Below the pieces are notes generated by a model. It was not told where the DNA came from. It saw nothing but the letters and a program-made list of their open reading frames with translations, and searched no databases. A stretch of DNA of 64,000 bases from Odontocerum albicorne (lineage: Eukaryota; Arthropoda; Insecta; Trichoptera; Odontoceridae), in the NCBI GenBank assembly GCA_949825065.1, contig OX463852.1, positions 19,866,189 through 19,930,188 of the forward strand, in the 5' to 3' direction. This document shows, piece after piece, positions 22,587 through 33,829 of this stretch; within the stretch, counting starts at the first letter, position 1; every line of letters begins with the position of its first letter. Made by a program: the position numbers and the translations under genes.

Positions 22587-22653
22587 TGATAAGTGTTCGT
22601 AGTATAGCAATGTGAAGTATAAATAGTGTTGTAGAGTGGAGCCTAGCATCAGT
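22587..22653 (+). promoter_or_regulatory. CP6 promoter
   Basis: TGATAA at 22587-22592 in a GTGATAAGTGTT block, TATAAATA at 22618-22625, TCAGT initiator with A at 22651. Confidence 0.7.
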
Positions 22654-22677
22654 GCTGTCACAGTTTCTGTAGAGGAT

Positions 22678-23841
22678 ATGACTTCCAAGACAATGGTTGG
22701 ACTTTCTGGTCTTCTAGTTCTGCTGGTTGTGCAGGTGAGAATATTTATCTTTTTCATTTTTATTGTTTTTTTTAAATATTAATGATACTTGCATAACCTT
22801 TCAGAGTTAAACAAGTATTCATAATTATTGAATGAAGTATAGTTATATTTTGCTTTCATGTTGGTGTGTCATGTCTTTGACTACCTATTTATTATCTTTA
22901 TTTATCATAAGACAACAAAGTGTTGTCTGGCTATCTATCATTTGAACATTATAAAGGAGTAGAATATGCACACATCTTATTTACACGTTATGCCAATCTG
23001 CTAAATGTTGGTTGGCATAAGCACGTGGACAATTGCTTAAAACTATGGTTTGAACCTTTTTACCTATTGTATTTGTCGTCTTTCGAGATACATATTTCAC
23101 AAGAGTTGGGAAATTATAAAAGATTTATTTTGCAATAAAAAAAACTTTTTTTTCTTATTTCAGAGCGTACAACCAGCTAGTATATTCTACCAACAACCAT
23201 GTGATCCACCTCCACCATGCCCACCACCACCTCCTCCAGCAGCGTGCCCACAGCAATGTGCTCCACCACCACCTCCATCTCCACCATGCCCACCACCGCC
23301 TCCTCCAGCACCGTGCCCACAGCCATGTGTTCCACCACCACCTCTCCCTTGCCCACCTCCACCTTGTCTGGCACCATGCCCACAGCCATGTGCTCCACCA
23401 CCCCCTCCTTCAGCACCGTGCCCACAAACATGTGTTCCACCACCACCTCCCCCTTGCCCACCACCACCTCCTCCAGCACCATGCCCACAGCAATGTGCTC
23501 CACCACCACCTCCACCTCCACCATGCCCACCACCGCCTCCTCCAGCACCGTGCCCACAGCCATGTGTTCCACCACCACCTCCCCCTTGCCCACCTCCACC
23601 TTGTCTGGCACCATGCCCACAGCCATGTGCTCCACCACCCCCTCCTTCAGCACCGTGCCCACAAACATGTGTTCCACCACCACCTCCCCCTTGCCCACCA
23701 CCACCTCCTCCAGCACCATGCCCGCAGTCATGTGCTCTACCACCCCCTCCACCATGCCCTCCACCACCTCCTCCAGCACAGTGCCCACAGCCATGTGCTC
23801 TGCCTTACCCACCGCCACCTTTCCCAGCACCATGTTCATAA
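22678..23841 (+). CDS. CP6, Cys/Pro-rich protein with premature stop
   Basis: Exon 1 (22678-22734) encodes MTSKTMVGLSGLLVLLVVQ with a GTGAG donor. Exon 2 starts at 23164 with SVQPASIFYQQPCDPPPP: the first conserved Cys (SVQPAC) is Ser here. The frame stops at a TAA (23839-23841), where the palindrome copy CP7 has Gln in APCPQPCAPSPC. Beyond it the frame stays open and closes with CSQPSPCVPCAC and the normal family stop at 23925, so a single CAA-to-TAA change probably removed 28 residues including six Cys. Product 244 residues if translated. A 237-bp unit is tandemly duplicated inside the exon (23254-23490, 23491-23727). No hint of expression can be read here; it may be a recent pseudogene or a shortened variant. 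Confidence 0.7.
23254..23727 (+). repeat. 237-bp tandem duplication inside CP6 exon 2
   Basis: Two adjacent 79-codon units with nearly identical sequence, each containing CVPPPP, CLAPCPQPC and SAPCPQTC landmarks. In frame, so it lengthens the protein without a frameshift. Confidence 0.85.
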
Positions 23842-24709
23842 TCATGTGTTCCTTCACCATGTCACCCACCACCCCCTCCAGCACCATGCTCTCAACCTTC
23901 TCCCTGTGTTCCATGTGCTTGTTAAATCAGATTTTTTAGTGTAACTTGTCGAATATTGAATAAAACTATACAAGACACCTTATTTTTTCATTTATAATTC
24001 TGTAAAGTTGAGTATCTTAAAAAGCTTATTTCAGACTAGTAGTTGTGTCAGGCTTAGCCTGGGTCCATGTGCTAGTTGATTTTGTGGCCAACTAAAAATT
24101 TTTTTTTTTTACACATGTCTCAAAAAAAACTTAATACTTTCAAATCTTGTCATAGTATTAAAATTTTCTCCGGAAAGTATTGCAAGTTTTGAAGATACAT
24201 CCCTTGACTAGGCTTAAGAAAAAGGTATTATAAGGAAGGCACCACGTCTGGGTGACATTAATCCTTAACTCCTGATGTATAACATTTGTTACTGAACTAT
24301 CGACATGAGGTAACTCGGTTTACTAGTAGTTTGTAAATAAACAGCAAGGGTTCGTTCACTGATTCATATGGAGCCCCTCTACAGATGATGACAATGCTCA
24401 AATGTTCATGTTAAAGAATATGGCTCTGAGACAATATTATCTTGGGCACAAGTAATAAATTTTTTGAAATTTTTACTTTTTGTATGATAATATTATACGC
24501 CATAAATTGAAGTGGCTCAGCTGTTAAATTACAAACATGTTCGATATATATACTTGAAATCATGAATGCCTCAACAATTTTTTAGACATACGTATGGATT
24601 TGTTTCAGAACACTTCCGCAAATCATTTTCTCACAATTCCTTTCTTAATAGTTAATTAACAAATAGTTATCCTTTATCCCATAATTTATTATTCAATAAA
24701 AAATTGTGA

Positions 24710-24870
24710 TACCAGATATTCTACACAAAGCATACATTTCTACTGCATTTATTCTCTTCTTGTCACTCTCTTTCAACGCCCTAGCTTAAATTCCATATGT
24801 CAAGGTTGGCACTAGCACACAACCATAGAAATTACAATTTTAGATGTAACACCCTTGTTAATTTAAACTA
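24710..24870 (-). mobile_element. LINE fragment in left palindrome arm
   Basis: Minus-strand frames give blocks like FLWLCAS and NKCSRNVCFV, decayed from the LINE segment that reads TLIYGCESW...KKRINAVEM in related elements. The mirror copy is at 26,780-26,960 on plus. Confidence 0.4.
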
Positions 24871-25205
24871 TCATATACATTTAAAATTGACAAATGTTAT
24901 GCAGGATTCAAGCAAATTTTTTTTCTGTTTTGAGATATTTGAGAAAACATACCATCTCTTTATATGAACTTGAAAGAAATATTTTTTTTAGGCATATTTA
25001 ATTTTTACCTTTCCTTGATTTCATAATTTTGTAAATACAGAGTTGAGGTACACTAATTTTGTTTTGTAAATAAACTAAAAAAATACTATTATATACGAGT
25101 ATATTGGCAAAAAGCTACAGTGGTCTTGGAGTGGTTAACAGTCTCCAACTATCATACGAGGATTAAACATCATTTGATTAAAACCAAAATACCATTGTGG
25201 TTTTT

Positions 25206-25401
25206 TTATATCTATCAAGGCTGATGTGTCGTGTAAGATGAAGAAGAGAACTTTTTATATCTATCAAGGCTGATGTGTCGTGTAAGATGAAGAAGAGAAC
25301 TTTTTATATCTATCAAGGCTGATGTGTCGTGTAAGATGAAGAAGAGAACTTTTTATATCTATCAAGGCTGATGTGTCGTGTAAGATGAAGAAGAGAACTT
25401 T
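25206..25401 (+). repeat. 49-bp tandem repeat, four copies
   Basis: CTATCAAGGCTGATGTGTCG starts at 25212, 25261, 25310 and 25359. The unit resembles the 3' LINE segment (compare 46,900), and a single copy is found at the mirror position 26,386-26,440. Confidence 0.85.
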
Positions 25402-25690
25402 GAAATAGTTTATGATGTAGAACAAATAAATGAAGAAAGACTAACAAAACAAATATATAATGTAAATGTGAGTGGAAGATTTGGCAGCGGAAGACCAAAA
25501 AAAGTATAGTTGGATCAAGTGAATTCTATTTTGAAAGAAAGAGACGTAGAAAGTCAGAGAATAGGAATTGTATAAGGTGTATGGATGTAGAAGAGGCAAA
25601 GTTTGTATGTCCAGATAGGAAAGTCAGTCACTCTGTCCTCTCTGTCTATCTCAACAGGGGAATGGCATGATGATATGTATGAATGCTCAG
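25390..25690 (+). mobile_element. LINE 3' fragment in palindrome spacer
   Basis: Frames show RLTKQIYNVNVSGRFGSGRP and further blocks (DVEEAKFVC, DRKVS) known from the C-terminal tail of RTE-like ORFs; similar pieces lie at 15.1, 46.9-47.2 and 52.1-52.3 kb. Confidence 0.5.
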
Positions 25691-26092
25691 TTTGGTATAG
25701 AGTGGGCTGTGCGCCATAAGGTTGTCCCGTAATATATTAATAAATGTGTACATAGGAAACCTTGTAAGTATACGAAACTAGACAACCCATACCATGCACT
25801 GTTTCGGAGTTTTTATCAATACTTCTGGAGTATTATAAAATGCTGTTTGAGAAATAACAAACAAAAAATGTAAATCTGTATTCTCAAAATTGAAAACAAA
25901 AAAAAAATTTGCTTCTGAAAGACCACATTTAACACAGTAATACCCTCATCGAAACATCGACAGTCAGCTGAGTGTAAAAAATATAAAATTTTCACTCGGA
26001 ATTATTATTTAGTCAATACTACAACAGAATGTGGATAAAAATTAATTATTTTTATTCAACAACAGAGTGCGAGTCGCACTCTGTCGCATTTT

Positions 26093-26187
26093 ATGTACGA
26101 AAAACAAAATAATGTAATATCTGTTATTACAAATCAGAACAAATTTAATACATATCGACACTTACTGGGAGAACATCTTTTTTACCG
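26093..26187 (+). other. Spacer DNA before orphan exon-2 fragment
   Basis: Open but unrecognised sequence upstream of the fragment. It contains no signal-peptide exon or TATA box of the CP type. Confidence 0.3.
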
Positions 26188-26380
26188 CAACCTTGTGTTA
26201 CACCACCAGCTTCACAGCCTTGTGCTCCACCACCGTCACCACCACAGCCTTGTGCTCCTCCACCACCTCCACCATGCCCACCACCACAGCCTCGTGCTCC
26301 TCCACTACCACCGCCATGCCCACCCCCATCACCACAGCCTTGTGGTCCTCTTCCACCTCCACCATGCCCACCACCAACCT
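26188..26380 (+). pseudogene. Orphan CP exon-2 fragment in palindrome spacer
   Basis: In one frame it reads QPCVTPPASQPCAPPPSPPQ and onward through CPPPQPRAPPLPPPC to CPPPTYF, clearly CP exon 2 without either end. One Cys is already Arg (QPRAP). It is cut off six bases before the inner edge of the right palindrome arm, so its truncation may mark a rearrangement breakpoint. There is no first exon and no stop codon of the family. Confidence 0.7.
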
Positions 26381-27066
26381 ATTTTAAAGTTCTCTTCTCC
26401 ATCTTACACGACACATCAGCCTTGATGGATAAAAAAAAGCTACAATGGTATTTTGGGTTTAATCAAATGATGTTTAATCCTCGTGTGATAGTTGGAGACT
26501 GTTAACCACTCCAAGACCACTGTAGCTTTTTGCCAATATATACTCGTATAATAGTATTTTTTTAGTTTATTTACAAAATAAAATTAGCATACCTCAACTC
26601 TGTATTTACAAAATTATGAAGTCAAGGAAATGTAAAAATTAAATATGCCTAAAAAAAATATTTCTTTGAAGTTCATACAAAGAGATGGTATGTTTTCTCA
26701 AATATCTCAAAACAGATAAAAATGTTGGTTGAATCCTGCATAACATTTGTAAATTTTAAATGTATAGTTTAAATAAAAAAGGGTGTTACTTCTAAAATTG
26801 TAATTTCTATGGTTGTGTGCTAGTGCCAACCTTGACATGGAATCTAAGCCTGGGCATTGAAAGAAAGTGATGAGAGCAGAATAAATGCAATAGAAATGCA
26901 CGCTTTGTGTAGAATATCTGGTATCACAATTTTTGAGTGAGTAATAAATTATGGGATAAAGGATAATTATTTGTTAGTTAACTATTGAGAAAGGAATTGT
27001 GAGAAAATGATTTGCAAAAGTGTTATGAAACAAATCCATACGTATGTCACAAAAAATCCACATGTA

Positions 27067-27701
27067 CTACCTTGATCAAAAAGTTTTAGGACTTTATTCA
27101 TAAAATCGAAAATAAAAGTTTATTCATCAAAATCGATATGGTCACCTTCAAAGTACTCCCCATCGACTGCAACGCACTTACGCCAGCGCTTGATCCAATC
27201 ATCGAAACACCGCTGGTACTCAATTTTCGGTATGTCCATCAGAGCCGTCTTCGATTTTTTCATGACATCCTCTCGGGTGCTGTAACGCGTTCCGCGAAGC
27301 GGTTTTTTAAGTCGGTTGAACAGGAAAAAGTCGCAGGGAGCCAGATCAGGTGAATTCGAAGGCTGCTGGATAGTATTCGTGTTGTTTTTGGTCAAAAACT
27401 CATGGAAATCATGTCTTTCGCGATTTCAACGCGGTCCTTTTTTTGCATGAAATTGAGGTGTTTCGGCACCTCAATTTCATGTAAATCACTAACCAAAATA
27501 TCTTGAGCGGAATTTGATACACAGTTGATGCCATTTTCAAACTTGTAAAAAATCGAAAACACGCACAAAGGTAGATCTACTCAGTAATTAGGAGGGAAGT
27601 GTCAATGATAGATGTGGTAACCTGACAAAAAAAAAGAATTCCGATCGGGTGAATGACAGCACCACACGGTAGCTGGTATTAAAACTTTTTGATCAAGGTA
27701 G
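27067..27701 (-). mobile_element. Internally deleted mariner, 635 bp, right arm only
   Basis: The ends CTACCTTGATCAAAAAGTTT and inverted partner are about 24 bp and are flanked by TA (27065-27066, 27702-27703). It keeps an N-terminal transposase piece (VPKHLNFMQKKDRVEIAKDM) and the C-terminus from SPDLAPCDFFLF to FEGDHIDFDE; the middle, including the first two catalytic Asp, is deleted. A strong hairpin lies at about 27,447-27,480. The left palindrome arm has no copy at the matching site (about 24,590), so insertion followed the duplication. Confidence 0.85.
27120..27395 (-). pseudogene. mariner transposase C-terminal fragment
   Basis: 91 codons containing the third catalytic Asp (SPDLAPCD), the FLFNRLKKPLRGTRY block and the RWRKCVAVDGEYFEGD terminus typical of mariner. 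It is the 3' part of the deleted element and cannot encode an active enzyme. Confidence 0.8.
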
Positions 27702-28324
27702 TATGTCTAAAAAATTGTTGAGGTATTCATGATTTCAAGTATATATCGAACATGTTTGTAATTTAACAGCTGAGCCACTTTATGGCGTATAATGTTCTCA
27801 AAGCCATACTCTTCAACATGAACATTTACGCATTATCATCATAACATATGTAGGGTGGCACCATATTAATCAGTGAAAAAACCCTTACTGTTTATTTACA
27901 AACTACTAGTTTACTACTAGTAGACCGATTGCCCTCATGTCGATAGTTCAGTAACAAATGTTATACATCAGGAATTAAGGATTAATGTCACCTAGACGTG
28001 GTGCCTTCCTTATATCTTTTTCTTAGGCCTAGTCAAGGGACATATCTTCAAATCTTGTAATACTTTCAGGAGAAAATTTTAATACTATGACAAGATTTGA
28101 AAGTATAATAATAGATTTTATTATTTTGAGACACGTGCAAAAAGAAAAATATTTTTAGTTGGCCCCAAAATCAGCTAGCATATGGACCCAGGCTAAGTCT
28201 GACGCAACTACTAGTCTAAAATAAGTTTTATAGGATACTCAAATTTACAGAATTATAAATAAAAAAATAATGTGTCTTGTATAGTTTTATTCAATATTTC
28301 ACAAGTTACACTAAAAAATATGAT

Positions 28325-29784
28325 TTAACAAGCACATGGAACACAGGGAGAAGGTTGAGAGCATGGTGCTGGAGGGAGTGGCGGGGAGCATGGTGAAGGA
28401 GCACATGGTTGTGGACATGGTGCTGGGCAAGGTGGCGGTGGGCAAGGCAGAGCACATGGCTGTGGGCACGGTGCTGGAGGAGGTGGTGGAGGGCATGGTG
28501 GAGCTGGTGGTAGAGCACATGGCTGTGGGCATGGTGCTGGAGGAGGTGGTGGTGGGCATGGTGGAGGTGGTGGTGGAGCGCATGGCTGTGGGCACGGAGC
28601 TGGAGGAGGTGGTGGTGGAGTACATGGTTGTGGGCACGGTGCTGGAGGAGGTGGTGGTGGGCATGGTGGAGGTGTTGGTGGAACACATGGCTGTGGGCAG
28701 GGTGCTGGAGGTGGTGGTGGTGGGCATGGTGGAGGGGGTAGCGGAGCACATGGCTGTGGGCATGGTACTGGAGGAGGTGGTGGTGGGCATGGTGGAGGTG
28801 GAGCACATGGCTGTTGGTAGAATATACAAGCTGGTTGCACACTCTGAAATAAGAAAAATAAGTTTTTTTTATTGCAAAATAAATCTTCTATAATTTCCCA
28901 ACTCTTATAAACTTACTCGTATGTGTCTCGAAAGACGAAAAATACAATGGTTAAAAAGGTTCAAACCACAGTTTTAAGCAATTGTCCACGTGCTTATGCC
29001 AACCAACATTTAGCAGATTGGCATAACGTGTAAATAAGATGTGTGTATATACAATAGTATTCTACTCCTTTATAATGATCAAATGATAGGTAGCCAGACA
29101 ACACTTTGTTGCCTTATGATTTTTAATTTTTTTATTTAACACATGACAAGAAATATACATAATTTGCGATAAAACAACAGGTATTTTAATTCGGACACAC
29201 CATTTTAATGGATCTGTGTTTGTTGCCTTTCATTTGTTGTGTCCCCAGTAAACTAGGCTTTTGCCTGTATCTCACTGAGGACATTAAATATGAAAAAATA
29301 AATCGAACTTCTTTCACATTCTTGATTATATAAAACCCAGTTGCACATTCTCATCAACCTGACAAACAGTGACACTCAATTACATATGTATACATCACGC
29401 GAAATCAAACTCCTCACACTTCACTCCAGACAGACCAAAACATCCACAATATACCGCACACAAACGTAAAACAAACAAAAAAAATACATATATTTATAAA
29501 TATAAAACAACAAAAAACACCACACTCAAGAGCTCACGCAAATAATAACTTATGATAAATAAAAATAAGAAAATAGTTAGTCAATAGACATGACACCCCA
29601 ACATGAAAGCAAAATATAACTATACTTCATTCAATAATTATGAATACTTGTCTAACTCTGAAAGTTTATACAAGTATCATTATTTTTTTTTAAATAATAA
29701 AAATGAAAAAAATGTTAATATTCTCACCTGCACAACCAGCAGAACTAGGAGACTAGAAAGTCCAACCATTGTCTTAGAAGTCAT
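28325..29784 (-). CDS. CP7, secreted Cys/Pro-rich protein, two exons
   Basis: Exon 1 (29784-29728) encodes MTSKTMVGLSSLLVLLVVQ with a GTGAG donor. Exon 2 (28843-28325) reads SVQPACIFYQQPCAPPPP through to CSQPSPCVPCAC and TAA, 172 residues, precursor 191. It is the intact mirror of CP6: it keeps the first Cys, has Gln where CP6 has the stop, and lacks CP6's 237-bp duplication. The IFYQQPC start separates CP6/CP7 from the IPYPQ/IPCPQ group. Polyadenylation signal at 28291-28286. Head-to-head with CP8. Confidence 0.85.
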
Positions 29785-29810
29785 ATCCTCTACAGAAACT
29801 GTGACAGCAC

Positions 29811-29875
29811 TGATGCTAGGCTCCACTCTACAACACTATTTATACTTCACATTGGTATACTACAAACACTTATCA
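29811..29875 (-). promoter_or_regulatory. CP7 promoter
   Basis: TGATAA (29875-29870), TATAAATA (29844-29837) and TCAGT initiator with A at 29811. Confidence 0.7.
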
Positions 29876-30303
29876 CTTTGTTTTGATAATGCATTCATTT
29901 TTTTAATATAGTACAACACAAAATTATTAGTATAGGCAATTTTTTTATTACAAATTTGAGATAAAGATAATTAAAATCTTTTTATTTATTGTGTGATTAG
30001 GTTTATGTCTATAAATAAGCAAAAGTTTTGCAGAAAGTCATAATTTTACTGAATAATAGTTATAATCTCAAATTATGTGATCCAGATAAAATATAAATGA
30101 CTTTAATCAGCAAAATATCAAATAGATTATTGTCATGTGGGTAAAATCTTAATGCATAAGCCATCTTCAAATAAAGTTTTCTGCAGGTTCTGTGACTCAT
30201 TTAAATTAGAAAAATGTCTTATCTCTGAAGTGCCTAATTAAATATAATGTCAGTGTCAGCAAAAAAATTCATAGAGTAAAAATTTAATACCTTCAAGTTA
30301 TAT

Positions 30304-30334
30304 TGATAAATGGCATACACATTATCAAACGTGA
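30304..30334 (+). promoter_or_regulatory. GATA and TCACGT motifs upstream of CP8
   Basis: TGATAA at 30304-30309, its inverse TTATCA at 30322-30327 and ACGTGA (inverse of TCACGT) at 30329-30334. This is the mirror of the CP5 motif pair. Confidence 0.45.
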
Positions 30335-30379
30335 ATCAACAGTAATGAAGATGAGTGCTTGTTGTGTATCTGTGTGAGG

Positions 30380-30415
30380 TATAAATAGTGACGCAGAGTG
30401 AAGCCTGGCATCAGT
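30380..30415 (+). promoter_or_regulatory. CP8 core promoter
   Basis: TATAAATA at 30380-30387 and TCAGT with A at 30413, 27 nt before the ATG. Confidence 0.75.
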
Positions 30416-30439
30416 GCTGTCCCAGCTTCTGTACAGAAG

Positions 30440-31998
30440 ATGGCTTCCAAGACAATGTTTGGACTTTCTGGTGTTTTAGTTCTGTTGGTTGTGCAGGTAA
30501 GAGTTTCCAAATTTTTCATTTTTCTTCATAGAAAATAATTCAAATGTAACTAATTGGTGCCATTTATATGGGTGGTATAATAAATAATAAAGAACACTTT
30601 TGCTTTATTTTGTTCTCCTTATTTTCTATTAATTCGGATCCAATTTAAATAAGATAAGTTGAGAGTAAATACCAAAATCATCATAATAAGTTTGTAAACC
30701 ATTATGTATAAGAATATTGCCTTCTGAGGGAATGGTCAATTTTGCATTTCTGTCTTAACGCTTAGTATAAATTTAAGCACATGCTCCACACATTGTAATG
30801 TGATGTTAAAAAACATCATAATAGACACTTAGTTGTGATTAATTGCATCTCAACTGCAATTGATCACAACTGAGCGTCATTATATCCTGTCTTGTGGCTA
30901 ATATCTTACTACAGTCAAAGGACACAGTTGTCCCTTCTTATTTATGAGATATACTTTCAAAGAACTCCCAGTGGATGAGTTAAACCGCGGATAGTAATAA
31001 ACCCTAACTATCTGTATATTGTATTTTTTTTCCTATGCATACATACCCATTATAAAGTTTAATTTATTAAATGAGTGCAGTATTAGAGATTAACAAAAAA
31101 AAAAACTAAATATAAAATAAAACAATTATAGCACTGTACTAGTTTACTTGAAGAACACTGTTTAATGAAGAAAATGTGGTCAACAGCTGTCTAGAAATGC
31201 CATCCTATTGTGTGATCCACACCACTTTAATCAATGTTTTTATCCTTTCGTAAGGGTATAAACATTGAATTTATATGTTAAGTAATTTTGTGTTCAAGAT
31301 CAAATTGATTGAAAATCTTTTTTATATTTGTTGGTTTCATTTTCTACTTTCAGAGTGTACAACCAGCTTGTATACCATATCCACAAGCATGTGCTCTTCC
31401 ACCATGCCTAGTACCACCACCTTCAGTACCATGCCCACAGCCATGTGCTCCACCACCACCTCCACCATGCCCACCACCTCCGGAACCGTGCCCACAACCA
31501 TGTGCTCCACCACCACCTCCACCACCACCTCCACCTCCACCATGCCCACCACCACCTCCTCCAGCACCGTGCCCACAGCCATGTGCTCCCCCACCCCCTC
31601 CACCATGCCCACCACCACCTCCTCCAGCACCATGCCCACAGCCATGTGCTCCACCACCACCTCCACCATGCCCACCACCACCATCTCCAGCACCGTGCCC
31701 ACAGCCATGTGCTCCACCACCACCTCCACCATGTCCACCACCACCTCCTCCAGCACTGTGCCCACAACCATGTGCTCCACCACCACCTCCACCATGCCCA
31801 CCACCACCTTCTCCAGCACCGTGTCCACAACCATGTGCTCCACCACCTCCACCATGCCTACCACCACCTCTTCCTGCACCGTGCCCACAGCCATGTGCTC
31901 CACCACCACCCCCACCATGCCCACCACCACCATGCCCTGCACCACCTCCTCCATCACCATGCTCTCAACCTTCTCCTTGTGTTCCATGTGCTTATTAA
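30440..31998 (+). CDS. CP8, secreted Cys/Pro-rich protein, two exons
   Basis: Exon 1 (30440-30496) encodes MASKTMFGLSGVLVLLVVQ with a CAG-GTAAG donor, the ancestral form of the CP5 donor. Exon 2 (31354-31998) begins SVQPACIPYPQACALPPC and ends CVPCAY, TAA; precursor 233 residues. Modules are CAPPPPPPCPPPPPPAPCPQ with a 12-Pro stretch near the N-terminus. AATAAA at 32032-32037. It mirrors CP5 and its 857-bp intron carries the same Tigger-like tail, inverted. Confidence 0.85.
30925..31100 (-). mobile_element. Tigger-like 3' tail in CP8 intron
   Basis: Inverted copy of the CP5 intronic segment, so its orientation relative to the gene is the same. Confidence 0.5.
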
Positions 31999-32416
31999 AT
32001 CTCTACTTTTCATTCATTTTCTGAAATATTGAATAAAGCTACAGATGAACATATTTCATTTTTTATTTCTTAGAGTACAACTTTGCCTCCAATTGAATTG
32101 AGTTAATTTTTTTCAACATGAACATCGTAGTGGTGTGACCATATCATTTAATTGTATTTAAAAAATTGTTCTTACCAGGCAAGATTTTAAATAATTCCAG
32201 TTTAGAAAAGACATTACCAATGAAGCCCAGTCTGGACAATGCTATTTTATCTATGTGAAAAACAATGCTTAGCTTCTCATCAAATATAATTCAAATTCCT
32301 ACCATCAAATAATTTCAAATTCCATACCATCAGGTTATAGAGATAAACCGTAAACACATTATCAAATGTGAGTGAACAGAGATGAAGATGAATGCTTGTA
32401 GTGTAGCAGTGTGAGG

Positions 32417-32452
32417 TATAAATAGTGGTGCAGAGCGAAGTCTAGCATCAGT
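32417..32452 (+). promoter_or_regulatory. CP9 core promoter
   Basis: TATAAATA at 32417-32424 and TCAGT with A at 32450, 27 nt before the ATG. The upstream block (AACAGAGATGAAGATGAATG) follows the CP1/CP5/CP8 type. Confidence 0.7.
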
Positions 32453-32476
32453 GCTGTCTTAGCTTCTGTACAGGAG

Positions 32477-32536
32477 ATGGCTTCCATGACAATGATAGGG
32501 CTTTCTGGTCTTCGAGTAGTTCTGTTGGTGGTACAG
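32477..32536 (+). pseudogene. CP9, orphan first exon
   Basis: Promoter, leader and a 60-bp exon encoding MASMTMIGLSGLRVVLLVVQ with a CAG-GTAGG donor are all present; one codon longer than paralogs and with Arg inside the hydrophobic core. No plus-strand second exon follows: the next CP exon 2 on this strand belongs to CP12, 9 kb away. The nearest exon-2-like DNA is inverted (CP10). It may be a gene that lost its second exon by inversion or deletion. 32,537-33,094 otherwise shows nothing. Confidence 0.65.
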
Positions 32537-33094
32537 GTAGGAATTAATATTGTTTTATTTATCTAGTTATCTTTGTTACCAATGGACTTTTGTCATGAAT
32601 TTGTTTTGCTACTTTGTAAAATGTTAAGATTATCGCCTTGAGGTTCTCTTTACATATTGTAAGATAAATTTCATAATTATTGTCCATACACACATTTGTA
32701 TATAAATTTTATTCCAATATGTCACCTAATAACTTCGTTCCTATATAAACATCTCATTTCTAGTAACTATAATTAATACAATTAATGAATTATTTAATAA
32801 GAAATTGTCCATCTAATGTTTGTATAATTTAGTAATCAAACAGTATACCTTGAAACATATAATAATTTTTCTACGATACATCAAAATTAACGAAACTGTT
32901 CACTTTAAGTGAATGTAGCAGGAATATTTCTCAAAAGTCTCTAACATTATAATAGATACACTAAACATTTTTTTTTATTCTACTTTTACTTATCATGGTA
33001 AAAACAGAAGTAAAAGTGTTGTTGATTCTGCAGTGATAACAATTTATATTTCAAATTTGTTTCTTCACGATCTCTACATTTTCAAGTTGTCTCC

Positions 33095-33829
33095 TTAATA
33101 AGCACACGGAACACACAGCCAAGGACGTGAGGGGAGTTGTAAGCACTTTATGTGAGGTACCAGTGGAGCCAATAGTTGTGGGCATAGCATGGGAGGAGGT
33201 GTTGTTGGATATGGTGGAGGTGTTGTTGTACATGGAGGTAGAGCACATGGTTATGAGCACCGCACAGGGGAGGTAGTGGTGTAGCACATAGTCAACCGTG
33301 CTCATAAAGGGCATTGAATGGTTGGGAGGAGGTGGTTTTGAGCACGGTGTAGGTGGTGGTGGAAGTGGTGATGGGCATGTTGAAGTTGTTAGTGAAGCAC
33401 ATGAGTGAGGGAGTGAAGTACATGAGTAAACAAGATGATTATACACTCTGGAATAAGAAAAAATAATATGAAATTATATTTCTTTTCCAATATTTGTTCA
33501 ATTTTATTTTATTAGATGATACATATTTCGGACAGAAAAAAATAAAACATACGGTTTTTCCGGGCAGCTGCTTACAAATCATAAAAATCAAAGTTCTGGG
33601 AAGTCATACAGCACCCAAAAAATGCATAATAAATATTACACGTTCCATTTATACAGATTGAAAAGTGAATATCAAATGTTAGTATTGGTTAATAATGAAT
33701 CATGTAAAAAGGGAGAAATTGTGAAAAGTATTGAAAGAGATGGTGTGAATTATAAATTATTAAGTGCAACTGTGTACGGAAACTGGGACAGCACTTATGC
33801 CAGATTCCACTATGCAACATTCTTTATAC
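33095..33829 (-). pseudogene. CP10 pseudogene with decayed exon 2 and promoter
   Basis: On the minus strand TTCCAG (33453-33448) precedes exon 2 (33447-33095), which still begins with the codons of SVQ, but Gln is a TAA stop, and ends CVPCAY, TAA. Its length, 353 bp, is not a multiple of three, and most Cys/Pro modules have become Thr/Ser/Leu-rich after frameshifts. About 33,829-33,772 matches the CP leader and initiator region (TGCTGTCCCAG kept; TCAGT now TAAGT). The signal-peptide codons are gone. The TATA box is split by two nested transposons. Confidence 0.75.

Larger units (their letters stand above)
20008..25401 (+). repeat. Left arm of giant inverted repeat (CP5-CP6)
   Basis: The segment from ATGAGAAGCTAAGC (20,008) to GAGAACTTT (25,401) recurs inverted at 26,386-32,280 with gene order, introns, promoters and flanks preserved. 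The arms differ by point changes, repeat number in exon 2 and a mariner insertion present only on the right. Confidence 0.85.
26386..32280 (-). repeat. Right arm of giant inverted repeat (CP7-CP8)
   Basis: Inverted counterpart of 20,008-25,401 with a 984-bp spacer between. The homology ends at AGCTTCTCAT (32,280), where the upstream module of CP9 begins. Confidence 0.85.
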
